From assembly GCF_018614575.1 (NCBI RefSeq), contig NZ_JAGGOJ010000002.1, positions 124,001 to 188,000 on the forward strand: DNA of 64,000 nucleotides, written 5' to 3'. The stretch is from Streptomyces sp. ISL-10 (GTDB lineage Bacteria > Actinomycetota > Actinomycetes > Streptomycetales > Streptomycetaceae). This document shows, one piece after another, positions 8,592 to 18,111 of this stretch. A program made the translations under genes and the position numbers. The notes under the pieces are model-generated. The model made no database searches. It saw nothing but the letters and a program-made list of their open reading frames with translations, and was not told where the DNA came from. Positions within the stretch are counted from its first letter, which is position 1, and every line of letters begins with the position of its first letter.

Positions 8592-9593
8592 GTGGCAGGC
8601 GAGACACCGTCCAGGAAGTGGCGTTTTCGGCGTCAGAAGCCGTCGGAGGCGCACCAGGGCGGATCAGGCCCGGCACCGGACGCGGAGGCGTCCGCCGAGC
8701 CCGATGCTGTCCTGCTGCCGCACGGCGCACGTGACGACAGCGAGCGAGGTCGGTCGGCCTCGCTCGAAGCAGCGGGCCAGGCGGGGCCCCCGACCAGGGC
8801 CCGGCGCCTGGCCGCGGTGCGTCACGGCGTCGTACGGGGCGGCGCGGGAGCCAGGGTCTCGCTGGTGAAGACCGGGCACGGCGTACGGAATGGGCTCGTC
8901 AGGACCCGCCAGGGAGCCAAGGCCGCCCTGGCCCACCTCGCCGACCGCCTGATCGACAACGCGCCCCGCGTGCCGGTGCGCGACCTGGCGACGCTGCGCA
9001 GCCAGTTCCCGGGGCTGGGACCCGAGCAGCTCGCCGACAAGCTCGTGGCGGGCGCGGCGAACGCCACGTCCACCGTCGGTGCCGGTATCGGCGCCGCCGC
9101 GATGATGCCCGTTCCGCCGGCCATGCCGACCGAGCTGGCCGCGGAGGTCCTGGGCGTCGGTGCGATCGAGCTCAAGCTCGTTGCCGAGCTCTACGAGGTC
9201 TACGGACTGCGACCGCCCGGCAACCTCAAGGACCGCAGTACCGCGTATCTGAACGCCTGGTCGTCGGAGCGCGGGATCGATGTGACCAAGCCGTCGACGT
9301 ACAACGCGTCGATGGGCGGTCAGCTCAAGCGCCAGCTGCGCCAGCAGATCATGAAGCGCATGGTGCGCAACCTGCCCAACCTCATGCCGTTCATGGTCGG
9401 CGCCGCCGTCGGCGCGGTGATGAACCGCCGCGACACCAGGAAGCTCGCGGACCGCATCCGCAAGGACCTGCGCGCCAGCCAGGTGCCCTGGGAAGCCCTC
9501 CCACAGCTGCCGCCGCTCGAGCAGCCGAAGGATCCGCTGCCCGGAGAGGTCCTGGGCGAGCCTCGCCGGCTCCCGCCCGGCACGGAACACTGA
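8592..9593 (+). CDS. EcsC-like hypothetical protein
   Basis: A 333-residue protein with a basic, disordered N-terminus (about 1-85). The conserved region (about 110-300) is rich in Ala/Gly with GAGIGAAAMMPVPPAMPTEL and PFMVGAAVGAVMNRRDTRKL. The latter resembles the C-terminal glycine-rich signature of EcsC-family proteins. No clear signal peptide is seen; the hydrophobic GAxxGA helices could associate with membranes. The GTG at 8592 is 13 bases after the DUF4193 stop, so the two genes are probably one operon. The molecular function is unknown. Confidence 0.72.
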   Translation: MAGETPSRKWRFRRQKPSEAHQGGSGPAPDAEASAEPDAVLLPHGARDDSERGRSASLEAAGQAGPPTRARRLAAVRHGVVRGGAGARVSLVKTGHGVRNGLVRTRQGAKAALAHLADRLIDNAPRVPVRDLATLRSQFPGLGPEQLADKLVAGAANATSTVGAGIGAAAMMPVPPAMPTELAAEVLGVGAIELKLVAELYEVYGLRPPGNLKDRSTAYLNAWSSERGIDVTKPSTYNASMGGQLKRQLRQQIMKRMVRNLPNLMPFMVGAAVGAVMNRRDTRKLADRIRKDLRASQVPWEALPQLPPLEQPKDPLPGEVLGEPRRLPPGTEH

Positions 9594-9668
9594 GCACGTC
9601 TTCGGGCCGCGCGCCGGCCACGGGGTGAGCTCAGCCGGCCCCGCCCGCCGTGGAGGACGGCCGGGGCG

Positions 9669-9900
9669 GTTCGGCCGCGACCGGCACGAGGCCGCCGGGC
9701 GTTGGGCCCCCGACCGGCCTTGCACACGGTTGAGCCAGTTCGGCCGCGACCGGCACGTCACGCATTGAGCAGTTCGGCTGCGAGCGGCACGGAAGACAGC
9801 TCGGACAGCTCGGCCGGGACCGGCCCTTCACACCGTTGTGCAGTTCGGCTCCGCCCCCCGCGGAAGACCAGCGAGGCGGCTCGCCCGCGACCGGCACGTC
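9669..9900. repeat. Degenerate tandem repeats, unit around GTTCGGCCGCGACCGGCACG
   Basis: Five copies of a 20-bp core occur between the EcsC-like gene and the DUF3093 gene: about 9669-9688, 9738-9757, 9772-9791, 9806-9826 and 9877-9900. Copies 2 and 5 also share the following GTCA-GC-TTGAG / GTCAGACCGCTGAG. Spacing is irregular (34-70 bp). No gene is supported in 9594-9982; the open frames are by-products of the repeats. Confidence 0.7.
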
Positions 9901-9982
9901 AGACCGCTGAGCCTCCAGGACGCGACCGCCGCCGCCGCCACCGCCGCGACCTCGCGGCAGCGCGGCGCAGCGCCGAGCGGGC

Positions 9983-10441
9983 TCAGGCCGTCTGGACGGT
10001 CGTCAGCGCAGCCGCCAGCTCCTGCGGGTGCCGCGTCGACAGATAGACGTACGGCGTCGGGTCCGCCGGGTCCGTGACCTCGATCCGCACCGCCGTCGGC
10101 ACATAGCTGCGCAGCAGCATGTACGCCCGCGGATCCGCCTTGTGCGACCGCCAGGCGCGCGCCTCCTCGGGGTCGAGCACCTCGGGAGTGCCGAGCGCCG
10201 ACACCGGGATTCGGGCGTCGCCCGCGACCAGCGAACCGGCCACCACGCGGATGCGTGCCGAACCGTACGAGCTGACCAGCGCCCCCGCCAGCGCCGTGGC
10301 CCCGATCAGCCCGCCGAGCATCGGCAGCGTCCCCAGGGGCAGCGTGACCAGAGCGCCGGAGATGCCGACGAGAGCGGTGACGACCCACCATGAACGGGGC
10401 GCGGTCAGGCGTTCTGAGTACCGGGGGGCGGAAGGCTGCAT
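9983..10441 (-). CDS. DUF3093 family membrane protein
   Basis: A 152-residue protein starting MQPSAPRYSERLTAPRSWWV. Two adjacent hydrophobic segments at about residues 17-60 suggest membrane anchoring, followed by a soluble domain with IRVVAGSLVAGDARIPVSAL, RAYMLLRSYVPTAVRIEV and the C-terminal STRHPQELAAAL. This matches the DUF3093 family, conserved next to dut in actinobacteria. I chose the ATG at 10441 over an upstream extension of the frame because family members begin near this point. It is divergent from the thioesterase-dut-DUF3710 operon. The role is unknown. Confidence 0.85.
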   Translation of the reverse strand: MQPSAPRYSERLTAPRSWWVVTALVGISGALVTLPLGTLPMLGGLIGATALAGALVSSYGSARIRVVAGSLVAGDARIPVSALGTPEVLDPEEARAWRSHKADPRAYMLLRSYVPTAVRIEVTDPADPTPYVYLSTRHPQELAAALTTVQTA

Positions 10442-10464
10442 GAATCCAAGCTTGGCACGGCGCG

Positions 10465-10486
10465 ACCCGCGCGTATCCGCGCGGGT
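10465..10486. promoter_or_regulatory. Inverted repeat between divergent DUF3093 and thioesterase genes
   Basis: ACCCGCGC (10465-10472) and GCGCGGGT (10479-10486) form a perfect 8-bp dyad with a 6-base spacer. It sits in the 58-bp divergent gap and could control both promoters. Confidence 0.4.
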
Positions 10487-10499
10487 AAGGTCTGCGCCT

Positions 10500-11120
10500 G
10501 TGAGTAACGCGAATCCCCAGGCGGCGACGCCCGGACCCTCGGCAGGCCGCGCGGCGCTGACCCCGCCGCCCGACGCCACGGCACCGGTCCGGCACCCCGA
10601 TGCCCCGGCCCCCGGAGAGCTCCTCGGCGCGCACTACGACCACTGCTTCGGCTGCGGCGACGGACAGCCCCATGGGCTGCACCTGGCCGCCCGCGCCCAG
10701 GAGGGCGTCCGCGTCACCGCCGAGTTCACGGTCAAGCCCGCCCACCAGGGCGCACCGGGTCTGGCCCACGGCGGGGTCCTGGCCACCGCCCTGGACGAGA
10801 CGCTGGGCTCGCTGAACTGGCTGCTGCGGGTGATCGCAGTGACCGGCAAGCTGGAGACCGACTTCGTGCGCCCCGTGCCCGTCGGCACCGTGCTGCACTT
10901 CGACGCCGAGGTCACCGCCGTGGCCGGACGCAAGATCTACTCGCACGCCGTCGGCCGGATCGGCGGCCCGGACGGACCGGTGGCCGTGCGTGCCGGCGCG
11001 CTGTTCATCGAGGTCAAGGTGGACCACTTCATCGACAACGGCCGTGCCGAGGAGATCCGGGCAGCCATGGCCGACCCCGACCAGATCAGGCGCGCCCGCG
11101 CCTTCGAGGTGAACCCCTGA
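10500..11120 (+). CDS. PaaI/hotdog-fold thioesterase family protein
   Basis: A 206-residue protein with an Ala/Pro-rich N-terminal tail (about 50 residues) and a single hotdog domain. Conserved elements are HYDHCFGCGDGQPHGL, the catalytic HGGVLATALDETLG helix, and a later FVRPVPVGTVLHFDAEV strand. Hotdog proteins of this type hydrolyse acyl-CoA or related thioesters. The GTG at 10500 is the most likely start. The stop codon overlaps the dut ATG (TGATG), so the genes are translationally coupled. Why a thioesterase is coupled to dUTPase is not evident. Confidence 0.85.
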   Translation: MSNANPQAATPGPSAGRAALTPPPDATAPVRHPDAPAPGELLGAHYDHCFGCGDGQPHGLHLAARAQEGVRVTAEFTVKPAHQGAPGLAHGGVLATALDETLGSLNWLLRVIAVTGKLETDFVRPVPVGTVLHFDAEVTAVAGRKIYSHAVGRIGGPDGPVAVRAGALFIEVKVDHFIDNGRAEEIRAAMADPDQIRRARAFEVNP

Positions 11121-11632
11121 TGCGTGAACCCGTCGACGTACTGATCCGCCGCGTGGACCCCGACGTCCCGCTCCCGGTGTACGGACACCCCGGCGACGCC
11201 GGTGCCGATCTCGTGACCTGCGAGGCCGCCGAACTCGCGCCGGGCGAACGCGCGGTCCTGCGCACCGGGGTCTCGATCGCCCTGCCCGACGGGTATGCGG
11301 CCTTCGTGCATCCGCGCTCCGGTCTCGCGGCCCGCTGCGGAGTGGCCCTCGTGAATGCCCCAGGGACGGTCGATGCCGGGTACCGTGGAGAGATCAAGGT
11401 GATCGTGGTCAATCTCGACCCACGCGAGAGCGTGCGGTTCGAACGGTTCGACCGGATCGCCCAATTGGTCGTCCAGCAGGTCGAGAAGGTGCGCTTCCAT
11501 GAGGTCGCGGAGCTTCCCGGCTCGGCGCGGGCCGAGGGGGGCTTCGGGTCCACCGGCGGTCACGCCGCCGTGGACGGCACCACGGGTGGGAATCGATACG
11601 CTTCGGTCGTATCCGACCGGGAAGGACAGTGA
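11120..11632 (+). CDS. dut: dUTP diphosphatase
   Basis: The enzyme hydrolyses dUTP to dUMP and PPi, keeping uracil out of DNA and supplying dTMP synthesis. The 170-residue trimeric-type protein shows the five dUTPase motifs: GDAGADL, PRSGLAARCGV, NAPGTVDAGYRGEI (with the catalytic Asp and uracil-binding Tyr region), FDRIAQLVV, and the C-terminal RAEGGFGSTGGH P-loop-like arm. The ATG overlaps the preceding stop codon, and the DUF3710 gene starts one base after the dut stop, so it is the middle gene of an operon. Confidence 0.95.
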   Translation: MREPVDVLIRRVDPDVPLPVYGHPGDAGADLVTCEAAELAPGERAVLRTGVSIALPDGYAAFVHPRSGLAARCGVALVNAPGTVDAGYRGEIKVIVVNLDPRESVRFERFDRIAQLVVQQVEKVRFHEVAELPGSARAEGGFGSTGGHAAVDGTTGGNRYASVVSDREGQ

Positions 11633-11633
11633 C

Positions 11634-12407
11634 GTGTTCGGACGTCGCAAGAAGAGTGGTTCCGCCGGTGACACGGCGGCGGGCGAGGCCGAGCGAGTCG
11701 CCGACCTGTCGGACGAGCTCGACACCGACACCGAGGAGGGCGCGCCCCGCCGGGCGAACCTCCCGCCGGCGCCCCGGCCCGACGGCCCCTGGGACGTCTC
11801 CGAGGTCTCCAGGCCCGGCGACGGCAGGGTCGATCTGGGCGGGCTGTTCGTGCCCGGGGTCGAGGGTATGGAGCTGCGCGTCGAGGTGGCCGGCGACGCG
11901 ATCGTCGCGGCCACGGTCGTGCTGCGCGACAGCGCCGTACAACTGCAGGCCTTCGCAGCGCCCAAGAAGGAGGGCATCTGGGGCGAGGTCCGCGAGGAGA
12001 TCGCCTCCGGCATCACGCAGCAGGGCGGTGTCATCGACGAGGTCGAGGGTCCGCTCGGCTGGGAGCTGCGGGCCCAGGTGCCCGTGCAGCTGCCCGACGG
12101 CACGGGCGGCGTGCAGCTGGTGCGCTTCGTCGGCGTCGACGGCCCGCGCTGGTTCCTGCGCGGTGTGATCTCCGGGCAGGGCGCGGTGCAGCCGCAGGCC
12201 GCCGGCCTGCTGGAACAGATCTTCCGGGACACCGTCGTCGTGCGCGGCGACGGCCCGATGGCGCCTCGCGACCCGATCGTCCTCAAGCTGCCGGACGACG
12301 CCCAGATGGTGCCCGAGGGCGTCCAGCAGGAGGAGCAGGAGGGATCCCGCTTCTCCGGAGGCATGGGTCAGCTCCAGCGCGGACCGGAGATCACCGAGGT
12401 CCGCTGA
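11634..12407 (+). CDS. DUF3710 family protein
   Basis: A 257-residue soluble protein of the actinobacterial DUF3710 family. The N-terminus is basic (VFGRRKKSG), then acidic and disordered. The conserved domain includes RVDLGGLFVPGVEGMELR, VQLQAFAAPKKEGIWGEVR, VRFVGVDGPRWFLRGVISG and a C-terminal PRDPIVLKLP. The GTG at 11634 begins one base after the dut stop, so translation is coupled. This dut-DUF3710 order is conserved in mycobacteria. The function is unknown. Confidence 0.87.
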   Translation: MFGRRKKSGSAGDTAAGEAERVADLSDELDTDTEEGAPRRANLPPAPRPDGPWDVSEVSRPGDGRVDLGGLFVPGVEGMELRVEVAGDAIVAATVVLRDSAVQLQAFAAPKKEGIWGEVREEIASGITQQGGVIDEVEGPLGWELRAQVPVQLPDGTGGVQLVRFVGVDGPRWFLRGVISGQGAVQPQAAGLLEQIFRDTVVVRGDGPMAPRDPIVLKLPDDAQMVPEGVQQEEQEGSRFSGGMGQLQRGPEITEVR

Positions 12408-12425
12408 CACGGCGGTACGGCGCGA

Positions 12426-12464
12426 GGGCCGCGGCTCCGTCGTGGGCGCGGCCCACGGGCTTTT
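12426..12464 (+). terminator. Terminator after the dut operon
   Basis: GGGCCGCG (12426-12433) pairs perfectly with CGCGGCCC (12447-12454). It is followed at 12461-12464 by TTTT and lies 19 bases after the DUF3710 stop. Confidence 0.55.
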
Positions 12465-12670
12465 CATGCAGCGTGCCGCGGCCACGCGCCTCTCGTCCAT
12501 GCAGCCATGGCCGTCGCCCCCTGCGCCGTTCGCGACGGCCGTTGCCCGGCCGCATGACCCCTGCACACACTGTGGCGCGGACGATCAGGACGTACGGGGG
12601 AACGCATGACCGAGGGCAGCCGCGCGCGGCGGCACGGCCGTCGCCGGCGAGCGGGCCTGCGAGCGCACCG

Positions 12671-13340
12671 ATGCTGCGGGTGGAGAACGGGCACCGTTCG
12701 TACGGCACCGGGGCCGTGGCCGTGCACGCCCGGCGCGGAGTCTCCTTCGAGATCCCCCGCGGGAAACTCGTCGCGCCAAGGGCCGTTCGGGCTCCGGCAA
12801 GACATGCTCCTCAACTCGGCGGCGGACTGGACTCCCCGGACGAGGGCCCCATCACCGTCGACGGCATCGAACTGCAGGGCCTCGGCGAGAACGGGCTGCT
12901 GGAGCTGCGCCGCGACGGCATCGGCTTCATCTTTCAGTCCTTCGGCCTGATCCCGATCCTGAGCGCCGCCGAGAACGTGGGTGTGCCCCTGCGGCTGCGC
13001 AGGGCGGACCGCGCGAGCATGAGGAGCGAGTACAGCTGATGCTCGCCCTCGTCGGGCCGGCCGACCACGCGGCCCAGCGCCCCGGCGGACTCTCCGGCGG
13101 GCAGCAGCAGCAGCGCGTCGCCGTCGCCGTCGCCAGGGCGCTCGCCAACCGTCCCGCCCTGCTCATCGCCGACGAACCGACGGGCCGGTTCGACGCCGAG
13201 ACCGGTCTGTCGGCCATGGAGCTCCTGCGCGCCGTCGTACGCAGCGAGGGGGTCGCCCTGGTGGCCACGCACGACGCCCAGCTGCTCGACCTGGCGGACC
13301 CGTGATCGAACTGCGCGACGGCGAGATCATCGAGCACTGA
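12671..13340 (+). pseudogene. ABC transporter ATP-binding protein, frameshifted remnant
   Basis: Fragments of a MacB/LolD-type ATPase are spread over several frames. The first frame gives LRVENGHRSYGTGAVAVHA and later GGLDSPDEGPITVDGIEL and GFIFQSFGLIPILSAAENV. The Walker A GRSGSGKT is encoded near 12780-12803 but in a different frame from both flanks. The frame then stops at 13039, where a second piece carries LSGGQQQQRVAVAVARAL, Walker B ALLIADEPTG and the H-loop VATHDA, ending at 13305. The last residues (IELRDGEIIEH) are in yet another frame. At least three indels are needed, so it is inactive unless the assembly is wrong. No permease gene accompanies it. Confidence 0.8.
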
Positions 13341-13542
13341 CAGCCGGTGCCAGCCGCCCAAGGGCCGATCCGACCGCCGCCCGGCCCGCCTCAGCGGCCT
13401 CGGGCGCATCAGAATCGCGTCAATACACACCGTCGAGTCCCTCGCCGTACCTGTCACCCCCTCGGTCCGACGTAAGGTCGACGCTGCGCGGGGCAGCGGC
13501 CGCAGCCGCCGACCGACGCGGCACGGAGAAGACGATGGGGCC

Positions 13543-16089
13543 ATGGGACGCGGCAAGCTTCGGATCTATCTGGGTGCGGCACCCGGAGTCGGCAAGACCT
13601 ACGCGATGCTCTCCGAGGCGCACCGCCGCGTGGAACGCGGCACGGACTGCGTCGTCGCGTTCGTGGAGCACCACGGCCGGCCGCGCACCGAAGCGCTGCT
13701 GCACGGACTGGAGCAGGTCCGCCGCCGCGAGATCACCCACAGCGGCGCCGTCTTCACGGAGATGGACGTCGACGCGGTGCTGGAGCGCCGCCCCGCAGTC
13801 GCCCTCGTCGACGAACTCGCCCACAGCAATGTGCCCGGCTCGCGCAACGCCAAGCGGTGGCAGGACGTCGAGGAGCTGCTCGCCGCCGGCGTGGACGTCA
13901 TATCGACCGTCAACATCCAGCACCTCGAATCACTCGGGGACGTCGTCGGCTCGATCACCGGGGTACGGCAGCGGGAGACGGTCCCCGACGAGGTGGTCCG
14001 CAGGGCCGACCAGATCGAACTCGTCGACATGGCACCGCAGGCCCTGCGCCGCCGGATGGCGCACGGCAACGTCTACCAGCCCGACCGCGTGGACGCCGCG
14101 CTGTCCAACTACTTCCGCCCCGGCAACCTCACCGCGCTGCGCGAGCTGGCCCTGCTCTGGCTGGCGGACCGGGTCGACGAATACCTCCAGCAGTACCGGG
14201 GCGAGCACAACATCCGCTCCACCTGGCAGGCGCGTGAGCGCATCGTCGTCGGCCTCACCGGTGGACCCGAGGGCCGCACCCTGATCCGGCGGGCGTCCCG
14301 GATGGCGGCCAAGGGCTCGGGCAGCGAGATCCTCGCCGTCTACATCGCCCGCAGCGACGGACTGACCTCCGCGTCCCCCAAGGAACTCGCCGTCCAGCGC
14401 ACCCTCGTCGAGGACCTCGGCGGCAGCTTCCACCATGTGATCGGCGACGAGGTGCCCTCCGCTCTGCTGGAGTTCGCGCGCGGGGTCAACGCCACCCAGA
14501 TCGTCCTCGGCTCCAGCCGCCGCAAGTCCTGGCAGTACGTCTTCGGGCCCGGCGTCGGCGCCACGGTGGCCCGCGACTCGGGGCCCGACCTGGACGTCCA
14601 CATCGTCACGCACGACGAGGCGGGCAAGGGCCGCGGGCTGCCCGGCAGCCGCGGTGCCCGGCTCGGCCGCTCCCGGATCGTGGTGGGCTGGGCGGTCGGC
14701 GTCGTGGCACCCGTGCTGCTCTCCCTGCTGCTCACCAGCCTGGAGAACGGCCCCGGCCTGGCCAACGACGTCCTGCTGTTCCTCTTCCTGACGGTCACGG
14801 CGGCCCTCATCGGCGGACTGCTGCCCGCGCTCACCTCAGCCGCCGTCGGATCGCTGCTGCTCAACTACTACTTCACCCCGCCCACCCACACCCTCGACAT
14901 CGCCGACCCGCAGAACCTCGTCGCCATGGTGATCTTCTTCGCGGTGGCCGTGGCGGTCGCCTCCGTGGTGGACATCGCCGCCCGCCGCACCCACCAGGCC
15001 GCCCGCCTGCGGGCCGAGTCGGAGATCCTCTCCTTCCTCGCGGGCAGCGTGCTGCGCGGCGAGACGGCGCTCGACGCGCTCCTGGAACGGGTCCGCGAGA
15101 CCTTCGCGATGGACTCCGTGGCACTCCTGGAGCGCGCCTGCGACGTCGAACCCTGGACGTGCACGGCGAGCGTCGGCCCGGCTCCGGCCGTCCGCCCCGA
15201 AGACGCGGACGTGGACATGCCAGTGGGCGACCACATGGCGATGGCCCTCTCCGGCCGCGTGCTCCCGGCCGAGGACCGCCGGGTGCTCGCCGCCTTCGCC
15301 ACCCAGGCAGCGGTCGTCCTGGACCGGAAGCGTCTGGTGGGGGAGGCGGAGGCGGCCCGGGCACTCGCCGAGGGCAACCGGATCCGCACCGCTCTGCTCG
15401 CCGCCGTCAGTCACGACCTGCGCACCCCGCTCGCGGGGATCAAGGCCGCGGTCTCCTCGCTCAGGTCCGACGACGTCGCCTGGTCCAAGGACGACGAGGC
15501 CGAACTGCTCGCCGGCATCGAGGACGGCGCGGACCGGCTCGACCACCTGGTCGGCAACCTGCTCGACATGTCGCGCCTGCAGACCGGCACCGTCACCCCG
15601 CTCATCCGCGAGACGGGCCTCGACGAGGTGATCCCGCTCGCGCTGGCGGGGGTACCGCAGACGAGTGTGGACCTCGACATCCCCGAGACACTGCCGATGG
15701 TGGCCGTGGACCGCGGGCTGCTGGAGCGGGCGGTCGCCAACATCGTCGAGAACGCGGTCAAGTACAGCCCCCCGGGTACTCCCGTCACCGTCGCGGCCAG
15801 CACCCTGGGGGAGCGGGTCGAACTGCGGGTCGTGGACCGTGGCACCGGAGTGCCCGACGAGGAGAAGGAACGCATCTTCGAGCCGTTCCAGCGCTACGGT
15901 GACGCCCCGCGCGGCGCCGGCGTCGGCCTCGGTCTCGCCGTCGCCCGCGGCTTCGTCGAGGCCATGGGCGGCACCCTCAGCGCCGAGGACACTCCCGGGG
16001 GCGGCATGACCATGGCGCTCACGCTGTGCGCCGCGCCCGGCCACAAGTACGCGGGCACCGCCGAGCTGCCCGCGCAGGTGACGTCATGA
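13543..16089 (+). CDS. kdpD: Osmosensitive K+ sensor histidine kinase KdpD
   Basis: A full-length KdpD of 848 residues that senses K+ limitation and phosphorylates KdpE. The N-terminal KdpD domain (1-215) has Walker A GAAPGVGKTYAML and HYNI-like STVNIQHLESL. A USP-like domain follows (about 230-360), then four clustered TM helices (about 375-480, DUF4118) and a GAF-like linker (500-600). The H-box AVSHDLRTPLAGIK has H624, and the HATPase has NIVENAVKYSPPG and GVGLGLAVARGF. The ATG at 13543 follows GGAGAAG. No kdpFABC pump genes are in the window; the stop overlaps a mini-ORF leading to kdpE. Confidence 0.93.
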   Translation: MGRGKLRIYLGAAPGVGKTYAMLSEAHRRVERGTDCVVAFVEHHGRPRTEALLHGLEQVRRREITHSGAVFTEMDVDAVLERRPAVALVDELAHSNVPGSRNAKRWQDVEELLAAGVDVISTVNIQHLESLGDVVGSITGVRQRETVPDEVVRRADQIELVDMAPQALRRRMAHGNVYQPDRVDAALSNYFRPGNLTALRELALLWLADRVDEYLQQYRGEHNIRSTWQARERIVVGLTGGPEGRTLIRRASRMAAKGSGSEILAVYIARSDGLTSASPKELAVQRTLVEDLGGSFHHVIGDEVPSALLEFARGVNATQIVLGSSRRKSWQYVFGPGVGATVARDSGPDLDVHIVTHDEAGKGRGLPGSRGARLGRSRIVVGWAVGVVAPVLLSLLLTSLENGPGLANDVLLFLFLTVTAALIGGLLPALTSAAVGSLLLNYYFTPPTHTLDIADPQNLVAMVIFFAVAVAVASVVDIAARRTHQAARLRAESEILSFLAGSVLRGETALDALLERVRETFAMDSVALLERACDVEPWTCTASVGPAPAVRPEDADVDMPVGDHMAMALSGRVLPAEDRRVLAAFATQAAVVLDRKRLVGEAEAARALAEGNRIRTALLAAVSHDLRTPLAGIKAAVSSLRSDDVAWSKDDEAELLAGIEDGADRLDHLVGNLLDMSRLQTGTVTPLIRETGLDEVIPLALAGVPQTSVDLDIPETLPMVAVDRGLLERAVANIVENAVKYSPPGTPVTVAASTLGERVELRVVDRGTGVPDEEKERIFEPFQRYGDAPRGAGVGLGLAVARGFVEAMGGTLSAEDTPGGGMTMALTLCAAPGHKYAGTAELPAQVTS

Positions 16090-16177
16090 CGGCACGCGGC
16101 ACCCCCGGCGGCGCGCCCCTGACCAGCCCTCAGCCCCCACAGCAGCCCCAGCCCACTTCGGAGAAAGGCGGACCGGC

Positions 16178-16181
<4 letters not shown>
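16086..16181 (+). CDS. Possible 31-codon bridging ORF between kdpD and kdpE
   Basis: An ATG at 16086 overlaps the kdpD stop (ATGA). The frame encodes 31 residues rich in Pro, Gln and Gly (MTARGTPGGAPL...) and ends with a TGA overlapping the kdpE ATG, again as ATGA. It could carry ribosomes across the 88-base gap and couple the two genes. It is equally possible that the arrangement is a chance result of GC-rich sequence; the peptide has no recognisable domain. Confidence 0.3.
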
Positions 16182-16860
<679 letters not shown>

Positions 16861-16864
<4 letters not shown>

Positions 16865-16891
16865 TCCGGCCCCGGTAGCGGCCGGTAGGCT
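16861..16891 (+). promoter_or_regulatory. Leaderless-type promoter of the OB-fold gene
   Basis: TTGATC (16861-16866) and TAGGCT (16886-16891) are separated by 19 bases. The ATG of the OB-fold gene begins 6 bases after the -10 box, and no ribosome-binding site exists, as expected for a leaderless mRNA. The -35 box overlaps the kdpE stop codon. Confidence 0.6.
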
Positions 16892-16897
16892 TTCTGT

Positions 16898-17323
16898 ATG
16901 AGTGCTCTACCCCGCCCTGAGGGTGCGGCGAAAGACGACAGCGCGTCGAAACCGGTCGGCCGCTTCCGCCGCATGCTCGACCGGCTCTCCAGCTCCCAGC
17001 AGGACCTTGAGTCGGAAGAGCTCCAGGAGGACGCCGAGGCGTCGGGGTGCACCCGCATCTGCGATTGCGGCGACCGCCAGATAGTCAAAGTCACTGGTAC
17101 CTTGCGCACCGTCACCCTTCGTCCGCGGGCCGGTGTGCCCGCGCTGGAGGCGGAGCTCTTCGACGGCACGGCTGCGCTGGACGTCGTGTGGCTCGGCCGC
17201 CGCTCCATCGTGGGCATCGAGCCGGGCCGCAGGCTCATCGCCTCCGGCCGGATCTCGATGAGCCACGGCCGCCGGGTGCTGTTCAATCCCAAATACGAAC
17301 TCCGACCGCTCGGACAGGAGTAG
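16898..17323 (+). CDS. OB-fold nucleic-acid-binding protein
   Basis: A 141-residue protein with a basic/acidic N-terminal tail and a C-terminal OB fold of the RecG/aspartyl-tRNA-synthetase anticodon-binding kind: IVKVTGTLRTVTLRPRAGVP, LEAELFDGTAALDVVWLG and RRLIASGRISMSHGRRVLF. It has a CTRICDCGD cysteine cluster just before the OB domain. It is probably translated from a leaderless transcript. The DUF3159 gene starts 3 bases after the stop. The pairing with DUF3159 and the nearby RCK genes is conserved in mycobacteria. The ligand is unknown. Confidence 0.85.
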   Translation: MSALPRPEGAAKDDSASKPVGRFRRMLDRLSSSQQDLESEELQEDAEASGCTRICDCGDRQIVKVTGTLRTVTLRPRAGVPALEAELFDGTAALDVVWLGRRSIVGIEPGRRLIASGRISMSHGRRVLFNPKYELRPLGQE

Positions 17324-17326
17324 CCG

Positions 17327-18085
17327 GTGACGTCTGTCGACAAGCCGACCCCCACGACGAACGACCAGCAGCAGGACAGCGAGCAGGGCCCCGCCGACTC
17401 GAAGGCGGTCACCGAGGCGGCGCTGTTCGAGGCGTTCGGCGGCATGCGCGGCATGGTGGAGACGGTCCTGCCGGGCCTGCTCTTCGTCACGATCTACACG
17501 GTCAACAGGGACCTGCACATCTCGGCGATCGCCGCACTCGCGGTCTCGCTGGTGCTGGTCGCCGTCAGGCTGGTCCGCAAGGACACCGTGAAGCACGCCT
17601 TCAGCGGCGTCTTCGGCGTTGCCTTCGGCGTCGTCTTCGCGATGATGACGGGCAACGCGAAGGACTTCTATCTGCCGGGCATGCTCTACACGCTCGGGCT
17701 CGCTCTGGCGTACATCATCACGACGCTGGCGGGCGTGCCGCTGATCGGCCTGATCCTCGGCCCGGTCTTCAAGGAGAACCTCTCCTGGCGCACCCGCAAC
17801 CCCGGCCGCAAGAAGGCGTACGCGAAGGCCAGCTGGGCCTGGGGCCTGATCCTGCTCGCCAAGTGCGCCATCCTCTTCCCGCTGTACTGGTGGGCGGACA
17901 CGACACAGCTGGGCTGGGTCCTGGTCACGCTGAAGATCCCGCCGTTCCTGCTGGCCGTGTACCTGACGTGGCTGTTCCTGGCGAAGGCGCCGCCGCCGAT
18001 CGACGTCTTCGCGGAGATGGAGGCGGAGGAACGGGCGGAGAAGGCCCGCAAGGAGGCAGCCGCGCACGGCGGCGGCGAGGGATAG
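17327..18085 (+). CDS. DUF3159 family membrane protein
   Basis: A 252-residue integral membrane protein. After a hydrophilic Gln/Asp-rich start come five or six TM helices: TVLPGLLFVTIYTV, IAALAVSLVLVAVRLV, AFSGVFGVAFGVVFAMMTG, YTLGLALAYIITTLAGVPLIG, WGLILLAKCAILFPLYWWA and PFLLAVYLTWLFLA. The cytosolic tail is Glu/Lys/Ala-rich. DUF3159 proteins have no proven activity. Location beside RCK-domain genes and a potassium permease suggests an ion-related role, but this is only context. GTG at 17327 with GGAG upstream overlaps the end of the OB-fold operon. Confidence 0.87.
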   Translation: MTSVDKPTPTTNDQQQDSEQGPADSKAVTEAALFEAFGGMRGMVETVLPGLLFVTIYTVNRDLHISAIAALAVSLVLVAVRLVRKDTVKHAFSGVFGVAFGVVFAMMTGNAKDFYLPGMLYTLGLALAYIITTLAGVPLIGLILGPVFKENLSWRTRNPGRKKAYAKASWAWGLILLAKCAILFPLYWWADTTQLGWVLVTLKIPPFLLAVYLTWLFLAKAPPPIDVFAEMEAEERAEKARKEAAAHGGGEG

Positions 18086-18111
18086 CCGCGCACGCCCCTG
18101 GTGCCACTGCG

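Noticed and set aside
9631..9897. Minus-strand 88-codon frame in the repeat region
   Set aside because: Created by the degenerate DNA repeats; the repeats are not in a consistent codon phase.
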